From Henckelia pumila (lineage: Eukaryota; Streptophyta; Magnoliopsida; Lamiales; Gesneriaceae): DNA of 64,000 nt. The stretch lies in NCBI RefSeq assembly GCF_033568475.1, contig NC_133122.1:182299449-182363448 (forward strand), read 5' to 3'. Positions within the stretch are counted from its first letter, which is position 1. Every line of letters begins with the position of its first letter. A program made the position numbers and the translations under genes. The notes beneath the pieces are model-generated. The model made no database searches, was not told where the DNA came from, and saw only the letters and a list, made by a program, of their open reading frames with translations. Positions 1 to 10,513 of this stretch are shown here, piece after piece.

Positions 1-1174
1 GGACAGTTGGTTTTCGAGTTTTCCCTTAAAATCACATACTTGCATCAATACTTGTTCTAGCATGTGGAACTTGTATTTTGTGTTGTTTTAGCTTTTGTTA
101 TGTGGCTTATGTTTTATGTTCTGTTATGCATTCATCTTGAGCCAACTTTGATTTCAGCGGGCAGAACAACCATTTTTGTTTAGACGTTTTGGGAGCTATA
201 CTGTGAGTGGCCTGGGTGTAGAGGTTCACCTAGTGTCAGCATACTACTTATAGTTGCACCAAAGTCTAGGGGAGTGACATACGTGGCACCACCTCGATTG
301 AGAGAGTCGGTGAGTCGTTACGTGATCTCATCCTCGGGATCCCAAAAGCACATCAGCAATCCCTCGTTTATCAGAATTGATATCCCGATTTAAAGACATG
401 AACATCATTATCTTGATTTGATTAAGTTGTCTTGAAAGCATGTTGTTGATATATTACACGTATTACTTGTTATGTTGCTTTTACTGGGAATACCATTCTC
501 ACCGGTTTATCCGGCTGTTGCTTTGTTTTGTATGTGTACTTGGCAGCAGGAGGTGCAAGACCAAGTCAGAAGAGGCATATATGGTTAGCTTCGAAATCAA
601 GGGATAGAAGTGAGACTCGGTTTAGAAGTGTGTCAGCATGTCTACCTAGTGATGTTGGAACATGTTTAGATATTGAACTTCTTTGTTATGATGTTTTGAT
701 TATGCGAGTTTTCCGGTTGAAGGTTGTTGTCGCATGTTCTACCTTCTGAGCAACTTGTATAACTCTAGAACTCCATGTATTATTCGGAGGGTCGGTGATT
801 GTAATGCATGTTTATGGTTTTGAATGCATTGAATGGCTTTTGGATTGAGTTGGATAGTTGATTTCTGGTTTTTTGTTCTGGAGCAGGGTGCGAACGGTCT
901 GCTATTTTTAGCAGACCGAGCGCCCCCGTTTTTAGCAAACCAGAAAGTTTGTTGTTGTTGTCCGCGCACGGTCTGCTATTTTTAACAGACCGAGCGCAAC
1001 CCTGTTGAGCCAAACAGTGGGTTGTTTGGTTGGAGGCGCCCGGTCTGCTGTTTTTAGCAGACCGAGCGCACCCCCTTTTGAAAAAAAAAATTCTTGCTTT
1101 GCTTTTATTCTTGGATCTTGTATGCTTAAATATTGTTTAATCCGAGATTAGTTGTTTAGAACCGAGGTCTCACA
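1..1174 (+). repeat. 5' LTR of element A (3' part only)
   Basis: The sequence aligns base by base with 8994-10162 and ends in GAGGTCTCACA at 1174. The missing 5' part includes the promoter. Small reading frames inside (for example 528-749) have no family resemblance and are treated as noise. Confidence 0.92.
895..1064 (+). repeat. Triple hairpin cassette in the 5' LTR of A
   Basis: Three near-perfect hairpins lie at 895-918, 969-992 and 1041-1064, spaced about 72 bp apart. Each has the arm CGGTCTGCT, a short T-rich loop, and the arm AGCAGACCG, followed by AGCGC. The same cassette is at 9885-10055 in the 3' LTR. It lies near the LTR 3' end and would probably be in the transcript. A related cassette with different but matching arms is in the solo LTR A'. 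Function is unknown. Confidence 0.85.
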
Positions 1175-1475
1175 TTTAGTGGCATCGAAAAGTTAAGATT
1201 CTTGGTTGAACTAGAGTGAGCGGGGTAGTTCGAGTCCGCATGTATTGGCTCATCGCATGTGTTTGAGTTATTTAATTGTTTATTTAATTCCATGCGAGCA
1301 TACTTTATTAATTTAGAAGTAATTGAATTACATGCTTATGTGATTTAATTTATAAAGCATGAACTACTTGAGATATAACTGTTTTTGTTATCGGCGGGTA
1401 TCCGGTATTCCAAGTGGTTGTAAGGGCACCGTATTGTAGCGATTGATATCTTGTGTCCTAACCTTTGATTATCAG
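1175..1475 (+). other. Untranslated leader of element A
   Basis: This is the stretch between the LTR end and the gag start. A primer binding site should begin within a few bases of 1175. The best candidate is TGGCATCGAA at 1180-1189, a weak match to the usual initiator-Met tRNA site, so I mark it as uncertain. Nothing else is recognised. Confidence 0.5.
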
Positions 1476-3062
1476 ATGGGTCCTCGTCGAGTGATAAACA
1501 GAAACTCACCGTCATTTACTCCTGTGCTTAAGCAAGCTAGTACTGAAGTTGATCAGTTGGATGCAACAACGACGCCGATGGAAACCTTGTTGAAGAGGTT
1601 TCATTCGTTTAATCCGCCCTTGTTGTTGGGTACTGAGAATCCAGTTGACTGTGAGAGTTGGTTGGATGACATTGATCAGTTGTTCGATTCCATTGATTAT
1701 ACAGATGACCGCCGAACCAGGTTAGTCATTCATCAGCTTCGTGGTGTTGCTAAGAACTGGTGGATCACGACCAAGAGATCCATGGAGAACAGAGGTACAG
1801 TGGTTAATTGGTCTCTTTTCAAAACTGAGTTTTATAAGCGGTTTTTCCCTGTTTCGTACCGAAAGGATAAGGGAGCCGAGTTTACCAATCTGAGGCAAGG
1901 GAATCTGAACATTGAGGAGTACGTAGCCAAGTTCGATAGTCTGTTACGTTTTGCACCGCACATAGACGATCAGTTCATCAACGGCTTGAATTCTGAAATT
2001 TTCACGTTAGTAAACACTACTAGAACTGATAACTTTGCGGATGCTATGAATCACGCAAAGGGAGCTAAAGAGGGTTTGTGGAGACAGAGAGGAAATCAGA
2101 TGGTACCTCAGCAGCAGAGGCAGTCTCAGAACCAACCGTCTCAGTATCACAATCAGACACCTCAGTATCAGAACCAGCGGCAGAGGTATGAAGGTGGAAG
2201 CAGTGGGGGAAACAGAAGGGATCAGTATAAAGCAAGAGGGAAACAGTTCAAGAGGCAGGGGAACAGTTCTTCTAGTTCCAGTGGTTCTAAACAGTTCGGT
2301 TTAGGACAGAGTTCTGGATCATCATCCTTGTATTGCAGCAAGTGTAGAGGTAGACACTCACCAAATCAGTGTGTAGGAGTCTTTGGGAACTGCAACACCT
2401 GTCAGCAATCGGGACACTTTTCTAAGGTGTGCCCTCAGTGTAATAGAGATCGAGCTCAGAGTGGGAGTTCATCTAGACTTATCGCACAGCCTGAGAGACA
2501 GTCTTCTACAGTTCACTCCTTCCAGCCTCAACAGCAAAACAGACAGGGAAGTTACCCTAGTGCGAACCAGCCTCCGAGACAGCAGGCACGAGTCTTTGCT
2601 TTGACAGAGGATCAGGCTCAGGCAGCACCGGACGGTGTTATAACAGGTAACTGTTCGATTTTTGGTTATTTTGCTGATGTTTTGATAGATACAGGTGCTT
2701 CCCATGCCTTTATCTCTGAGAAATTTATATTATTGCATGCTTTGCCTACTGAGTTGTTGCCTACTGTAGTAGATGTTACTTCACCTTTGGGTGGAGGAAT
2801 TGTTTCGGTCAGATTAGTTAGGAACTGTGAACTATGTGTTGAGGGAAATTTGTTAGAGTTCGACTGTATTGAACTTGGGCGGTCAGATTTTGGCTGTATT
2901 GTTGTTATAGATTCTTTAACCAAGTACAGGGCAACAGTCGATTGTTTTCAGAAAGTTGTCAGGTTAAGACCTGAAATGGCAGACGAGTGGAAATGCTTTG
3001 GTAAGGGTTCTCGATCTAGAATTCCTTTGATTTCAGTGTTATCTATGACTCGTTTGTTATAG
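1476..3062 (+). pseudogene. gag and protease of element A
   Basis: The frame is open from 1443, but the Met at 1476 (MGPRRVINR) is the likelier start because the eleven residues before it are not gag-like. A retrotransposon gag domain comes first, with the WWITTKRSM and FYKRFFP blocks. A Q/S/G-rich basic linker follows, then two Cys/His knuckles (CSKCRGRHSPNQC and CNTCQQSGHF), then an aspartic protease with the intact active site LIDTGASHAF. Gag packages the RNA, the protease cleaves the polyprotein, and pol normally follows in the same frame. Here a TAG at 3060-3062 stops it where a Gln codon is expected, and the RT resumes in another frame at 3119, so an indel lies between 3062 and 3119. 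A single Gag-Pol product can no longer be made. Confidence 0.9.
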
Positions 3063-3118
3063 AGAGGTGCAGAAGGATTTTTGGTTTATGCAGTTGATGT
3101 ACTAAAATCTAGCCCAAC

Positions 3119-4180
3119 ATGGTTGATATACCAGTGGTTAGAGATTTTGCTGATGTGTTTCTGAAAGATGTTCCTGGATTGCCGCCTATTCGAGAGATCG
3201 AATTCAGCATTGACTTAGTGCCAGGTACTCAACCTATTTCCAAAGCTCCTTATCGTATGACACCTATTGAACTGAGAGAGTTGAAGGAGCAGCTTGATGA
3301 TTTGATTGCCAAGGGATACATCAGACCTATTGTATCTCCTTGGGGTGCTCCTGTTCTGTTTGTTCGGAAGAAGGATGGTTCTATGCGGCTCTGTATTGAC
3401 TACCGTCAACTGAATCAGGCTACAGTCAAGAACAAGTATCCTTTACCCCGAATAGATGACCTTTTTGATCAGCTGCAGGGTTCTTCTATCTATTTAAAGA
3501 TTGATCTGAGATCAGGTTATCACCAGCTGAGAGTGCGAGAGGAAGATGTTCCTAAGACCGCATTCAGAACAAGGTATGGTCATTTCGAGTTTATAGTCAT
3601 GCCGTTCGATTTGACTAACGCTCCAGCGGTTTTTATGGGTTTGATAAACCGTATCTTTCTGCGCTATCTAGATGAGTTTGTCATTATCTTCATCGATGAT
3701 ATTCTTATCTATTCGAAGAACCGTACTGACCATGCAGAGCACTTGAGGATCGTCTTGCAGATTTTGCAAGTTGAGCAGTTGTTTGCCAAGCTATCTAAGT
3801 GTGAATTCTGGTTGGATCGAGTTGTCTTTCTCGGTCACATTATTTCTGGAGATGAGATTTCTGTCGATCCCAGCAAGATTGAAGCGGTTATGAATTGGCC
3901 TAGACCGACATCAGTGACTGAGATCCAAAGCTTCATGGGTTTAGCTGGTTATTATCGTCGATTCATCGAGGGTTTCTTGTCTATTTCCAAGCCTATTACC
4001 CAGCTGACTCATAAGAATGTGCCATTTGTCTGGACTGCAGATTGTGAGACTAGCTTTGTTGATCTGAAGAGGAGACTGACCAGTGCTCCGATTCTTTCTA
4101 TTCCGAAAGGTACTGGAGGTTTCACAGTTTATTGTGATGCTTCTAACCAAGGATTGGATTGTGTTTTTATGCAGCATAAG
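3119..4180 (+). pseudogene. Reverse transcriptase of element A, cut by solo LTR A'
   Basis: The frame begins inside the protease-RT linker. RT blocks are in order: IDYRQLNQ, the first catalytic Asp in [11 protein letters not shown] (about residue 129), the VMPF block, and the FIDD catalytic pair (about residues 191-194) in [12 protein letters not shown]. Thumb and connection follow ([24 protein letters not shown]), then the start of RNase H with its first Asp in YCDASN. In the conserved VMPFGLTNAP block the Gly is Asp, which a G-to-A change explains. The coding sequence stops being element A at 4180, where LTR A' begins; the last codons up to 4207 are read from the insert. The frame continues at 6137 with no net shift (insert plus duplication is 1956 bp). 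Confidence 0.92.
4176..4180. repeat. Target site duplication of A' (left copy)
   Basis: ATAAG, identical to 6132-6136. It lies in the RT-RNase H coding sequence of element A. Confidence 0.92.
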
Positions 4181-4286
4181 TGTGAGACCTCGATTCTAAA
4201 CATCTAATCTTGGGATTAAACAACACTAAGACAACCAAAGGTTAAAGCAATTAAAAGAAATTTTTTTTTTTTTTTGAAAATAGTGC

Positions 4287-4395
4287 CTCGCTCGATCCGC
4301 ATGATCTTGCGGATCGAGCGAGCAACTTTTGCCAAAGCTACTGCCCGGAAAACTCAGCCCTCGCTCGATCCGCAAGATCTTGCAGATCGAGCGAG
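4287..4395 (-). repeat. Double hairpin cassette in LTR A'
   Basis: Two hairpins lie at 4287-4322 and 4360-4395, about 73 bp apart. Each has the arm CTCGCTCGATCCGCA (or a one-base variant), a central GATC, and the matching arm TGCGGATCGAGCGAG. They occupy the place of the CGGTCTGCT hairpins of element A. The core CTCGATCYGC is related to CTCGGTCTGC in A, with the difference mirrored on the opposite arm. Confidence 0.85.
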
Positions 4396-4403
4396 CCACA
4401 AAA

Positions 4404-4710
4404 AATTAACTTGGTTCTAAGTTGCTTCTCCTTACGATCAAGAATCTGAATCGGTCGCTCAAAGTAGCTCAGAGTCTCGTCTAACTTGGCTTCGTCAGGC
4501 TGAAGAATATGAGAAGGATCTGGATGATACTTACGCAGCATAGAGACGTGAAAAATGTTGTGAATACCAGATAAAGACAGAGGAAGTGCAAGTCTGTAGG
4601 CAAGATCGTCTATCTTTTCGAGAATCTTGTACGGTCCGATGAATCTCGGAGATAACTTCCCTCTCTTCCCAAATCTGACAGTACCTCTGAAAGGAGAAAT
4701 CTTAAGGAAT
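4404..4710 (-). other. pol (integrase C-terminus) fragment captured inside LTR A'
   Basis: This stretch is the reverse complement of a copy of 7570-7876 in element A, with the same length (307 bp) and nearly the same sequence. It encodes the end of the integrase from the KISPFRG block to the RKEKQLRTK block before the chromodomain. On the - strand it runs in the same direction as the LTR. The left junction falls at AATTAAC and the right at CTTAAGGAAT. It keeps an open frame of 67 codons (4338-4541) that runs out into LTR sequence, so it is not a gene. A template switch during reverse transcription would explain it. Confidence 0.85.
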
Positions 4711-6131
4711 AAACCGGTGAGAATGATAATCCCAGTAAAAACAACATATCAAGTAATACAACAATAAACATGCTTTCAAGACAACAACGAAATCAATAAT
4801 GATGTAATGAAATACATGTCTTTAAACTGGGATATCAAATCTGATAACGAGGGATTGCTGCTGTGCTTTTGGGATCCCGAGGGTGAGATTACGTAACGAC
4901 TCACCAACTCACCCAATCGAGGTGGTGCCACGTATCCCACTCCTCTAGACTTTGAGAAACTATAATGAGTATGCTAGCACTAGGTGAAACGACTACGACC
5001 TAGGCCACTCAATCATAGTTCCCAAACATCTAAACAAAAAGGGCGGTTCTGCCCGCTGAAAACAAGATTGGCTCAAGATGAATGCATAACAGAAACATAA
5101 AACATAGCCATATAACAAAAGCTCAATCAAAATAACAAAACACAAGTTCCTCATGCTAGAACGAGTGTAGATGCAAGTATGTGATTTTAAGGGAAACTCG
5201 AGAACCAACTGTCCCGAGTATGCTATCCCGCTATCGATGTCTGCTTTTACCTTTCAATGCAGTAGTTCCAACTCTGGATAAGCTACAACAAAAGGTTTAA
5301 TCAACAACTAAACAATCCAACAACAAAGGCAACGGTTCAAGGTAATCTCTTTACCGTTCTTCGTCCAATTCTCGATGACCAAATGCTATTAATCTTGGGC
5401 TTGACAAGCTCCAAACGAATCTGTTCAGATACCAATAAATGATCAATAACCACGATCAACTTACAAGCCAAGATCACAACTCAAAAACGGTTCGAAATCC
5501 CCAAAACTCAAACCGACGGCATAACGGCTATAAACTGAACAAACCGGAAATGCAGACAGCAGTTCAATACCGATAACAACTCAATTCAATGCTAATACAA
5601 CAACAACAAGGCAATCCCAACAAATCTCAAAACCCACATTTTCGAAAATGGCTTCCAAAAATCATAACAATTCCGAACGTCGCTCTATTTCAAAACCGAC
5701 AGATAATAAACGATCAGAACTCTGAAGAGAACAACATACTCGAATCTAGAATGATTCTAACAATATCCAAAAACTAGAATACGTTGGATCGAAGAAGAAC
5801 TTACGATATAACGAAGTTCTCGTTGCCGTGATCGCTAATCTACCTTCAGAAATAATTTCTAACGGACGGATCGACCGAAAACCGAGATTGGAAAAGCTTG
5901 AAAGGCATTTCCCCAAGCTTCAATGGTGCTTCACGGTTTGGGGAGGAAGAGGAGACTTCTCAAATAAAAATCTAAGTGTAGATAATATATAAAATCCCAT
6001 ATTTTCATTTTAGTCCCTGAAATTTCCAAAATTTGCAAAAAGGACCCTAATCAAAATCAAGTCGGCTCGAGAACTCTGTAATCTCTGATTTACTCAAATA
6101 AACTCATTTAAGATATAAACGGGGCGTTACA

Positions 6132-6136
6132 ATAAG
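6132..6136. repeat. Target site duplication of A' (right copy)
   Basis: ATAAG, directly after the LTR terminus GTTACA. The reading frame of A resumes at 6137. Confidence 0.92.
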
Positions 6137-6505
6137 CATGTGATAGCGTATGCATCGAGGCAGCTGAAGCCGCATGAGACTCGTTATCCGGTTCATGATC
6201 TTGAACTAGCTGCGATCATTTTTGCTCTGAAGATCTGGCGTCACTATCTTTATGGTGAGTCTTTCGAGATCTTTTCTGATCATAAGAGTCTTAAGTACTT
6301 GTTTTCACAGGCAAAACTTAATATGAGACAGAGAAGATGGTTAGATCTGTTGAAAGATTTCGACTGCAAAATCAAGTATTATCCCAAAAATTCGAATGCA
6401 GTTGCAGATGCCTTGAGCCGAAAGATTTGTTCTTTATCTCTTTCTACTATTGGTGTTTATCAGTTGATCGATGATTGTTGCACTTCTGGTTTAGAGTTTG
6501 AATAA
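6137..6505 (+). pseudogene. RNase H domain of element A
   Basis: This continues the frame cut at 4180. It has [36 protein letters not shown] with the catalytic Glu, then [11 protein letters not shown] with a catalytic Asp, and [10 protein letters not shown]. RNase H removes the RNA strand during reverse transcription. A TAA at 6503-6505 interrupts the polyprotein, but the integrase follows in the same frame, so this is a simple nonsense change and not a frameshift. Confidence 0.9.
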
Positions 6506-7975
6506 GATAGAGAGACTATCAGAGTATGTGTTATTCAAGCCGAGCCAGAGCAATTAGTATTAATCAAAGAAGCACAGAAGTCGGATCCAAGCATTCAGGT
6601 TTCAATAGAGAAAGTCAGATCTGGGCATCAGTCTGAATTCCAGGTTAGAGATGAAGTTTTGTTTGTGAATAACCGTGTTGTTGTGCCGGATATTTCGGAG
6701 TTGAGACAGCGTATTCTCCGAGAGGCTCACTGCAGTCGGTTCAGTGTATACCCTGGAGGTCGTAAGATGTATAACGATCTGAAGAACCAGTTCTGGTGGA
6801 AGAAAATAAAGAGCGATGTTGCGAGGTTTGTATCTCGATGTTTGAACTGTCAGCAAGTGAAAGCAAAAAGGAAGCGACCGGGTGGTCTGTTGCACAGTCT
6901 ATTTGTTCCTAAATGGAAATGGGATCACATTTCTATGGATTTTGTCACGAAACTACCGCGATCTGTTCGAGGATGCGATGCTATTTGGGTAGTGATCAAC
7001 CGATTGACGAATTCTGCTTGTTTTATTCCGTACAGGATGACGTATCGTCATGATCAGATGGCTGAGTTGTATGTTAGCAATTTTGTGAGATTGCATGGGG
7101 TGCCGAAGTCGATCATTTCAGACCGAGACCCTAGATTCACTTTTCACTTTTGGCATAGTCTGCAGGAGGCACTTGGTACTCGATTGCATCTGAGTACAGC
7201 TTATCATCCTCAAACCGATGGACAGTCAGAGCGGACTATCCAGACGTTAGAGGATATGCTGCGAGCGGTAGTGCTAGACTTTGGCACTAATTGGCAAGAT
7301 TCTTTGCCTCTTTTCGAGTTTTCTTACAACAACAGCTTCCAAGCGAGTATAGGTATGACGCCTTTTGATGATTTGTACGGTACGAAGTGCCGATCTCTGT
7401 TGTTTTGGAACGATTTGTCCGAGTCACCTGATTTGGGACCAGATATGCTTAGAGATATAGCAGAGCAAGTTAAGATCATTCAGTTGAGAATGAAGTCAGC
7501 TCAGGATAGACAGGTAAAGTATGTGAATGTCAGACGTAGACCTCTGAGTTTCGAGCAGGGAGACCGTGTATTCCTTAAGATTTCTCCTTTCAGAGGTACT
7601 GTCAGATTTGGGAAGAGAGGGAAGTTATCTCCGAGATTCATCGGACCGTACAAGATTCTCGAAAAGATAGACGATCTTGCCTACAGACTTGCACTTCCTC
7701 CATCTTTATCTGGTATTCACAACATTTTTCACGTCTCTGTGCTGCGTAAGTATCATCCAGATCCTTCTCATATTCTTCAGCCTGACAAAGCCAAGTTAGA
7801 CGAGACTCTGAGCTACTTTGAGCGACCGATTCAGATTCTTGATCGTAAGGAGAAGCAACTCAGAACCAAGTTAATTCCGTTGGTGAAAGTGCAGTGGAGC
7901 CGTCACGGCGTCGAGGAAGCAACATGGGAGACAGAATCCAACATGAGACATCGTTTTCCTGAGTTATTCGGATGA
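6506..7975 (+). pseudogene. Integrase and chromodomain of element A
   Basis: The frame is that of the RNase H; the first Met is at 6659 but is not a natural start. The N-terminal zinc site has H24, C61 and C64 (counting from 6659), while the second His position is Tyr (SVYPGG), probably from CAT to TAT, so zinc binding may be lost. The DDE core is intact: D94 in MDF, D155 in SDRDPRF, E191 in SERTIQ, with the D-x35-E spacing. The [14 protein letters not shown] block follows, then a chromodomain-like end, VKVQWSRHGVEEATWE. Integrase joins the cDNA to the host genome, and chromodomains are thought to steer it to heterochromatin. The frame is open to the TGA at 7973-7975. Confidence 0.92.
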
Positions 7976-8060
7976 CGTGAGTTCTTCTTACTGTCTTTAG
8001 TTCTTTCTTCTATCTTATGAGTTGTGATTCTTATTGATTTCGAGGACAAAATCTCTTCTT

Positions 8061-8072
8061 AGAGGGGGAGAA
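8061..8072 (+). promoter_or_regulatory. Polypurine tract of element A
   Basis: AGAGGGGGAGAA lies directly before the 3' LTR start (TGTAACG at 8074). It is the usual primer for plus-strand synthesis. Confidence 0.85.
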
Positions 8073-8210
8073 TTGTAACGCCCCGTTTTTATCTTAATTG
8101 AGCTTATTTAAGATAATCAGAGTTTCCAGAGTTAAAGAGCCGACTTTTTATTGATCGGGGTCTATTTTGTAAATTTTGGAAATTTCAGGGACTAAAGTTC
8201 AAAATTGGAG

Positions 8211-8223
8211 TTTAATATATTAT
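8211..8223 (+). promoter_or_regulatory. TATA-like box in the 3' LTR of A
   Basis: TTTAATATATTAT lies about 140 bp into the LTR, ahead of a C-rich stretch that would be the leader. A matching AT-rich box is at the same place in A'. Assigned from position only. Confidence 0.45.
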
Positions 8224-9884
8224 CTTGACTTGTCTTGACCTCTTCTTCACTCCATCTTCCTCCCTTGGCCGCCTCCCTCCATTGAAACCGCCCCTGCCGC
8301 CCCTTTAGGTTTTCAAGCTTTGGGATTTCAATCCGAGCTCGATCCGTCTGTTGAAATTATTTCTGAAGGCAGATTAGCGATCACTGCAGTGAGAGCTTTG
8401 TTATATCGTAATTTTTTCTACGATCAGATACATTCTAGTTTTCGGATGTTGTTAGAATCGTTCGAGATTCGAGTATGTTGTTCTTGGCAGAGTTATGATC
8501 GTTTATTGTCTGTCGGTTTTGAAATAAAGCGACGTTCGGAATTATTATGATTTTTGGAAGCCTATTTTCGAAAATCTAGTTTTGAGATTTGAAGAGTTTG
8601 CCTTGTTGTTGTTGTCTTAGCATTGTTATGAGTAAGTATCGTTGTTGAACTGCTGTCTGTGTTTCCGGTTTGTTTAGTTATAGCTGTTATGCCGCCGGTT
8701 TGAGTTTTTGAGATTTTGAACCGTTTGAATCATAGAACTTTGGCTTGTGAGTTGATTGTTGTTGTTGATCATCTCTTGTCTTCATACAGATTTGTTTGGA
8801 GTTTGTCGAGCCCTGTGTCGGCAGCTTTTGATCGTCAAGAGTTGGACGAAGAACGGTAAAGAGATTACCTTGAGTCGTTGTTGTTAATTAGGTTGTATAG
8901 TTTTTGATACAATCTTTTGTTGTAGCTTTTCCAGAGTTGGAACTACTGCATTGCAAGGTAAAAGCAGTCATCGTTAGCGGGATAGCATACTCGGGACAGT
9001 TGGTTCTCAAGTTTTCTCTTAAAATCACATACTTGCATCAATACTTGTTCTAGCATGTGGAACTTGTATTTTGTGTTGTTTTAGCTTTTGTTATGTGGCT
9101 TATGTTTCATGTTTTGTTATGCATTCATCTTGAGCCAACTTTGATTTCAGCAGGCAGAACAGCCCTTTTTGTTTAGATGTTTTGGGAGCTATACTGTGAG
9201 TGGCCTGGGTGTAGAGGTTCACCTAGTGTCAGAATACTCCTTATAGTTGCACCAAAGTCTAGGGGAGTGAGATACGTGGCACCACCTTGATTGGAAGATT
9301 CGGTGAGTTGTTACGTGATCTCATCCTCGGGATCCCAAAAGCACAGCAGCAATCCCTCGTTTATCATAATTGATATCCCGATTTAAAGACATGCACATCA
9401 TTATCTTGATTTGATTAAGTTGTCTTGAAAGCATGTTGTTGAGATATTACACGTATTACTTGTTATGTTGCTTTTACTGGGAATACCATTCTCATCGATT
9501 TATCCGGCTGTTTCTTTGTTTTGTATGTGTACTTGGCAACAGGTGGGGCAGAACCAAGTCAGAAGAGGCATGGTTAGCTTCGGAATCAAGGGATAGAAGT
9601 GAGACTCGGTTTAGAAGTCGTGTCAGCATGTCTACCTTGTGATGTTGGAACATGTTTAGATATTGAACTTCGTTGTTATGATGTTTTGATTATGCGATTT
9701 TTCCGGTTGAAGGTTGTTGTTGCATGTTCTACCTTCTGAGAAACTTGTATAACTCTAGAACTCCATGTATTATTCGGAGGGTCGGTGATTGTAATGCATG
9801 TTTATGGTTTTTAATGCATTGAATGGCTTTTGGATTGAGTTGGATAGTTGATTTCTGGTTTTTTGTTCTGGAGCAGGGTGCGAA

Positions 9885-10055
9885 CGGTCTGCTGTTTTTA
9901 GCAGACCAAGCGCCCCTATTTTTAGCAAACCAAAAAGTTTGTTGTTGTTGGCCGCGCACGGTCTGCTATTTTTAGCAGACCGAGCGCAACCCCTGTTGAG
10001 CCAAACAGTGGGTTGTTTGGTTGGAGGCGCACGGTTTGCTGTTTTTAGCAGACCG
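9885..10055 (+). repeat. Triple hairpin cassette in the 3' LTR of A
   Basis: Hairpins lie at 9885-9908, 9959-9982 and 10032-10055, equivalent to those at 895-1064. The middle one pairs perfectly. The first ends in A instead of G, and the third has CGGTTTGCT on its left arm, each a single transition. Confidence 0.82.
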
Positions 10056-10164
10056 AGCGCAGCCCCTTTTTAAAAAAATTATTGCTTTGTTTTTAGTCTT
10101 GGATCTTGTATGCTTAATTGTTGTTTAATCCGAGATTAGTTGTTTAGAACCAAGGTCTCACATA

Positions 10165-10497
10165 GGTTGTATTCTGACTCAGAATGGTCACGTGATCGCA
10201 TACGTTTCTAGACATTTGAAGTTACATGAAGAAAATTATCTAGTTCATGATTTGGAGTTGGCAGCTATTGTGTTCGTTTTGAATATCTGGCATCATTATC
10301 TGTATGGCGAGAGATTTGAGATCTTCACCCACCACAAGAGTCTCGAATATTTGTTCACTCAGGCGGAGTTGAACATGAGTCTGAGGCGTTGGATGGACTT
10401 GTTGAAGGACTATGATTGCGAGATTAATTACCATCCGGGAGCTGCTAATCTCACTGTCGATGCCTTGAGTCGCAAGGTGCGATTATCCGCACTTTAG
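10165..10497 (+). pseudogene. RNase H domain of element B (truncated)
   Basis: The frame opens right after the LTR of A, at the [18 protein letters not shown] block. It contains [20 protein letters not shown] with the catalytic Glu, [11 protein letters not shown], where Asp of the usual DHKSL is His, and [10 protein letters not shown]. The RT part is on the far side of element A. A TAG ends it at 10495-10497, and the integrase follows in another frame, so an indel lies near 10498-10513. Confidence 0.88.
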
Positions 10498-10513
10498 ACT
10501 TTTTCGATGTCTC

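Larger units (their letters stand above)
4181..6131 (-). mobile_element. Solo LTR A' of a sister gypsy family, inserted in A
   Basis: On the - strand it begins TGTAACGCCCCG (6131) and ends GAGGTCTCACA (4181), the same termini as the LTRs of A. ATAAG flanks it at 4176-4180 and 6132-6136, a 5-bp target duplication. No internal region is left, so it is a solo LTR made by LTR-LTR recombination. Compared with the A LTR it has two changes: a 307-bp pol fragment (4404-4710) replaces about 360 bp of LTR, and the hairpin cassette has different stem sequences. A TATA-like TTTTATATATTATC lies on the - strand near 5977-5990. Confidence 0.93.
1..10162 (+). mobile_element. Element A: Ty3/gypsy chromodomain retrotransposon, 5' end outside window
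   Basis: This LTR retrotransposon has the order LTR, gag, protease, RT, RNase H, integrase, chromodomain, LTR. Integrase lies after RT, which defines Ty3/gypsy, and the C-terminal chromodomain-like segment points to a chromovirus, possibly of Tekay/Del type. The first visible base aligns with position 8994 in the 3' LTR, so about 920 bp of the 5' LTR lie upstream of the window. The two LTRs show roughly 20 mismatches in the first 390 aligned bases by eye, so the insertion is not very recent. The element is inserted into the RNase H region of element B, whose frame resumes at 10165. It is itself interrupted by a solo LTR at 4181-6131. The pol frame has a stop, a frameshift and an inserted LTR, so it is not autonomous. 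Confidence 0.93.
8074..10162 (+). repeat. 3' LTR of element A
   Basis: This 2089-bp LTR runs from TGTAACGCCCC to GGTCTCACA. It is followed directly by the RNase H coding sequence of element B, and TAGGT at 10163-10167 would be one copy of the target duplication (the other is outside the window). It contains the hairpin cassette at 9885-10055. Confidence 0.93.

Noticed and set aside
528..749. Small frames in the A LTRs (also 8320-8550 and 9433-9642)
   Set aside because: They lie in LTR sequence, differ between the two LTRs, and have no recognisable domain.
4338..4541. 67-codon - strand frame in LTR A' as a gene
   Set aside because: It is the captured integrase fragment running out into LTR sequence.
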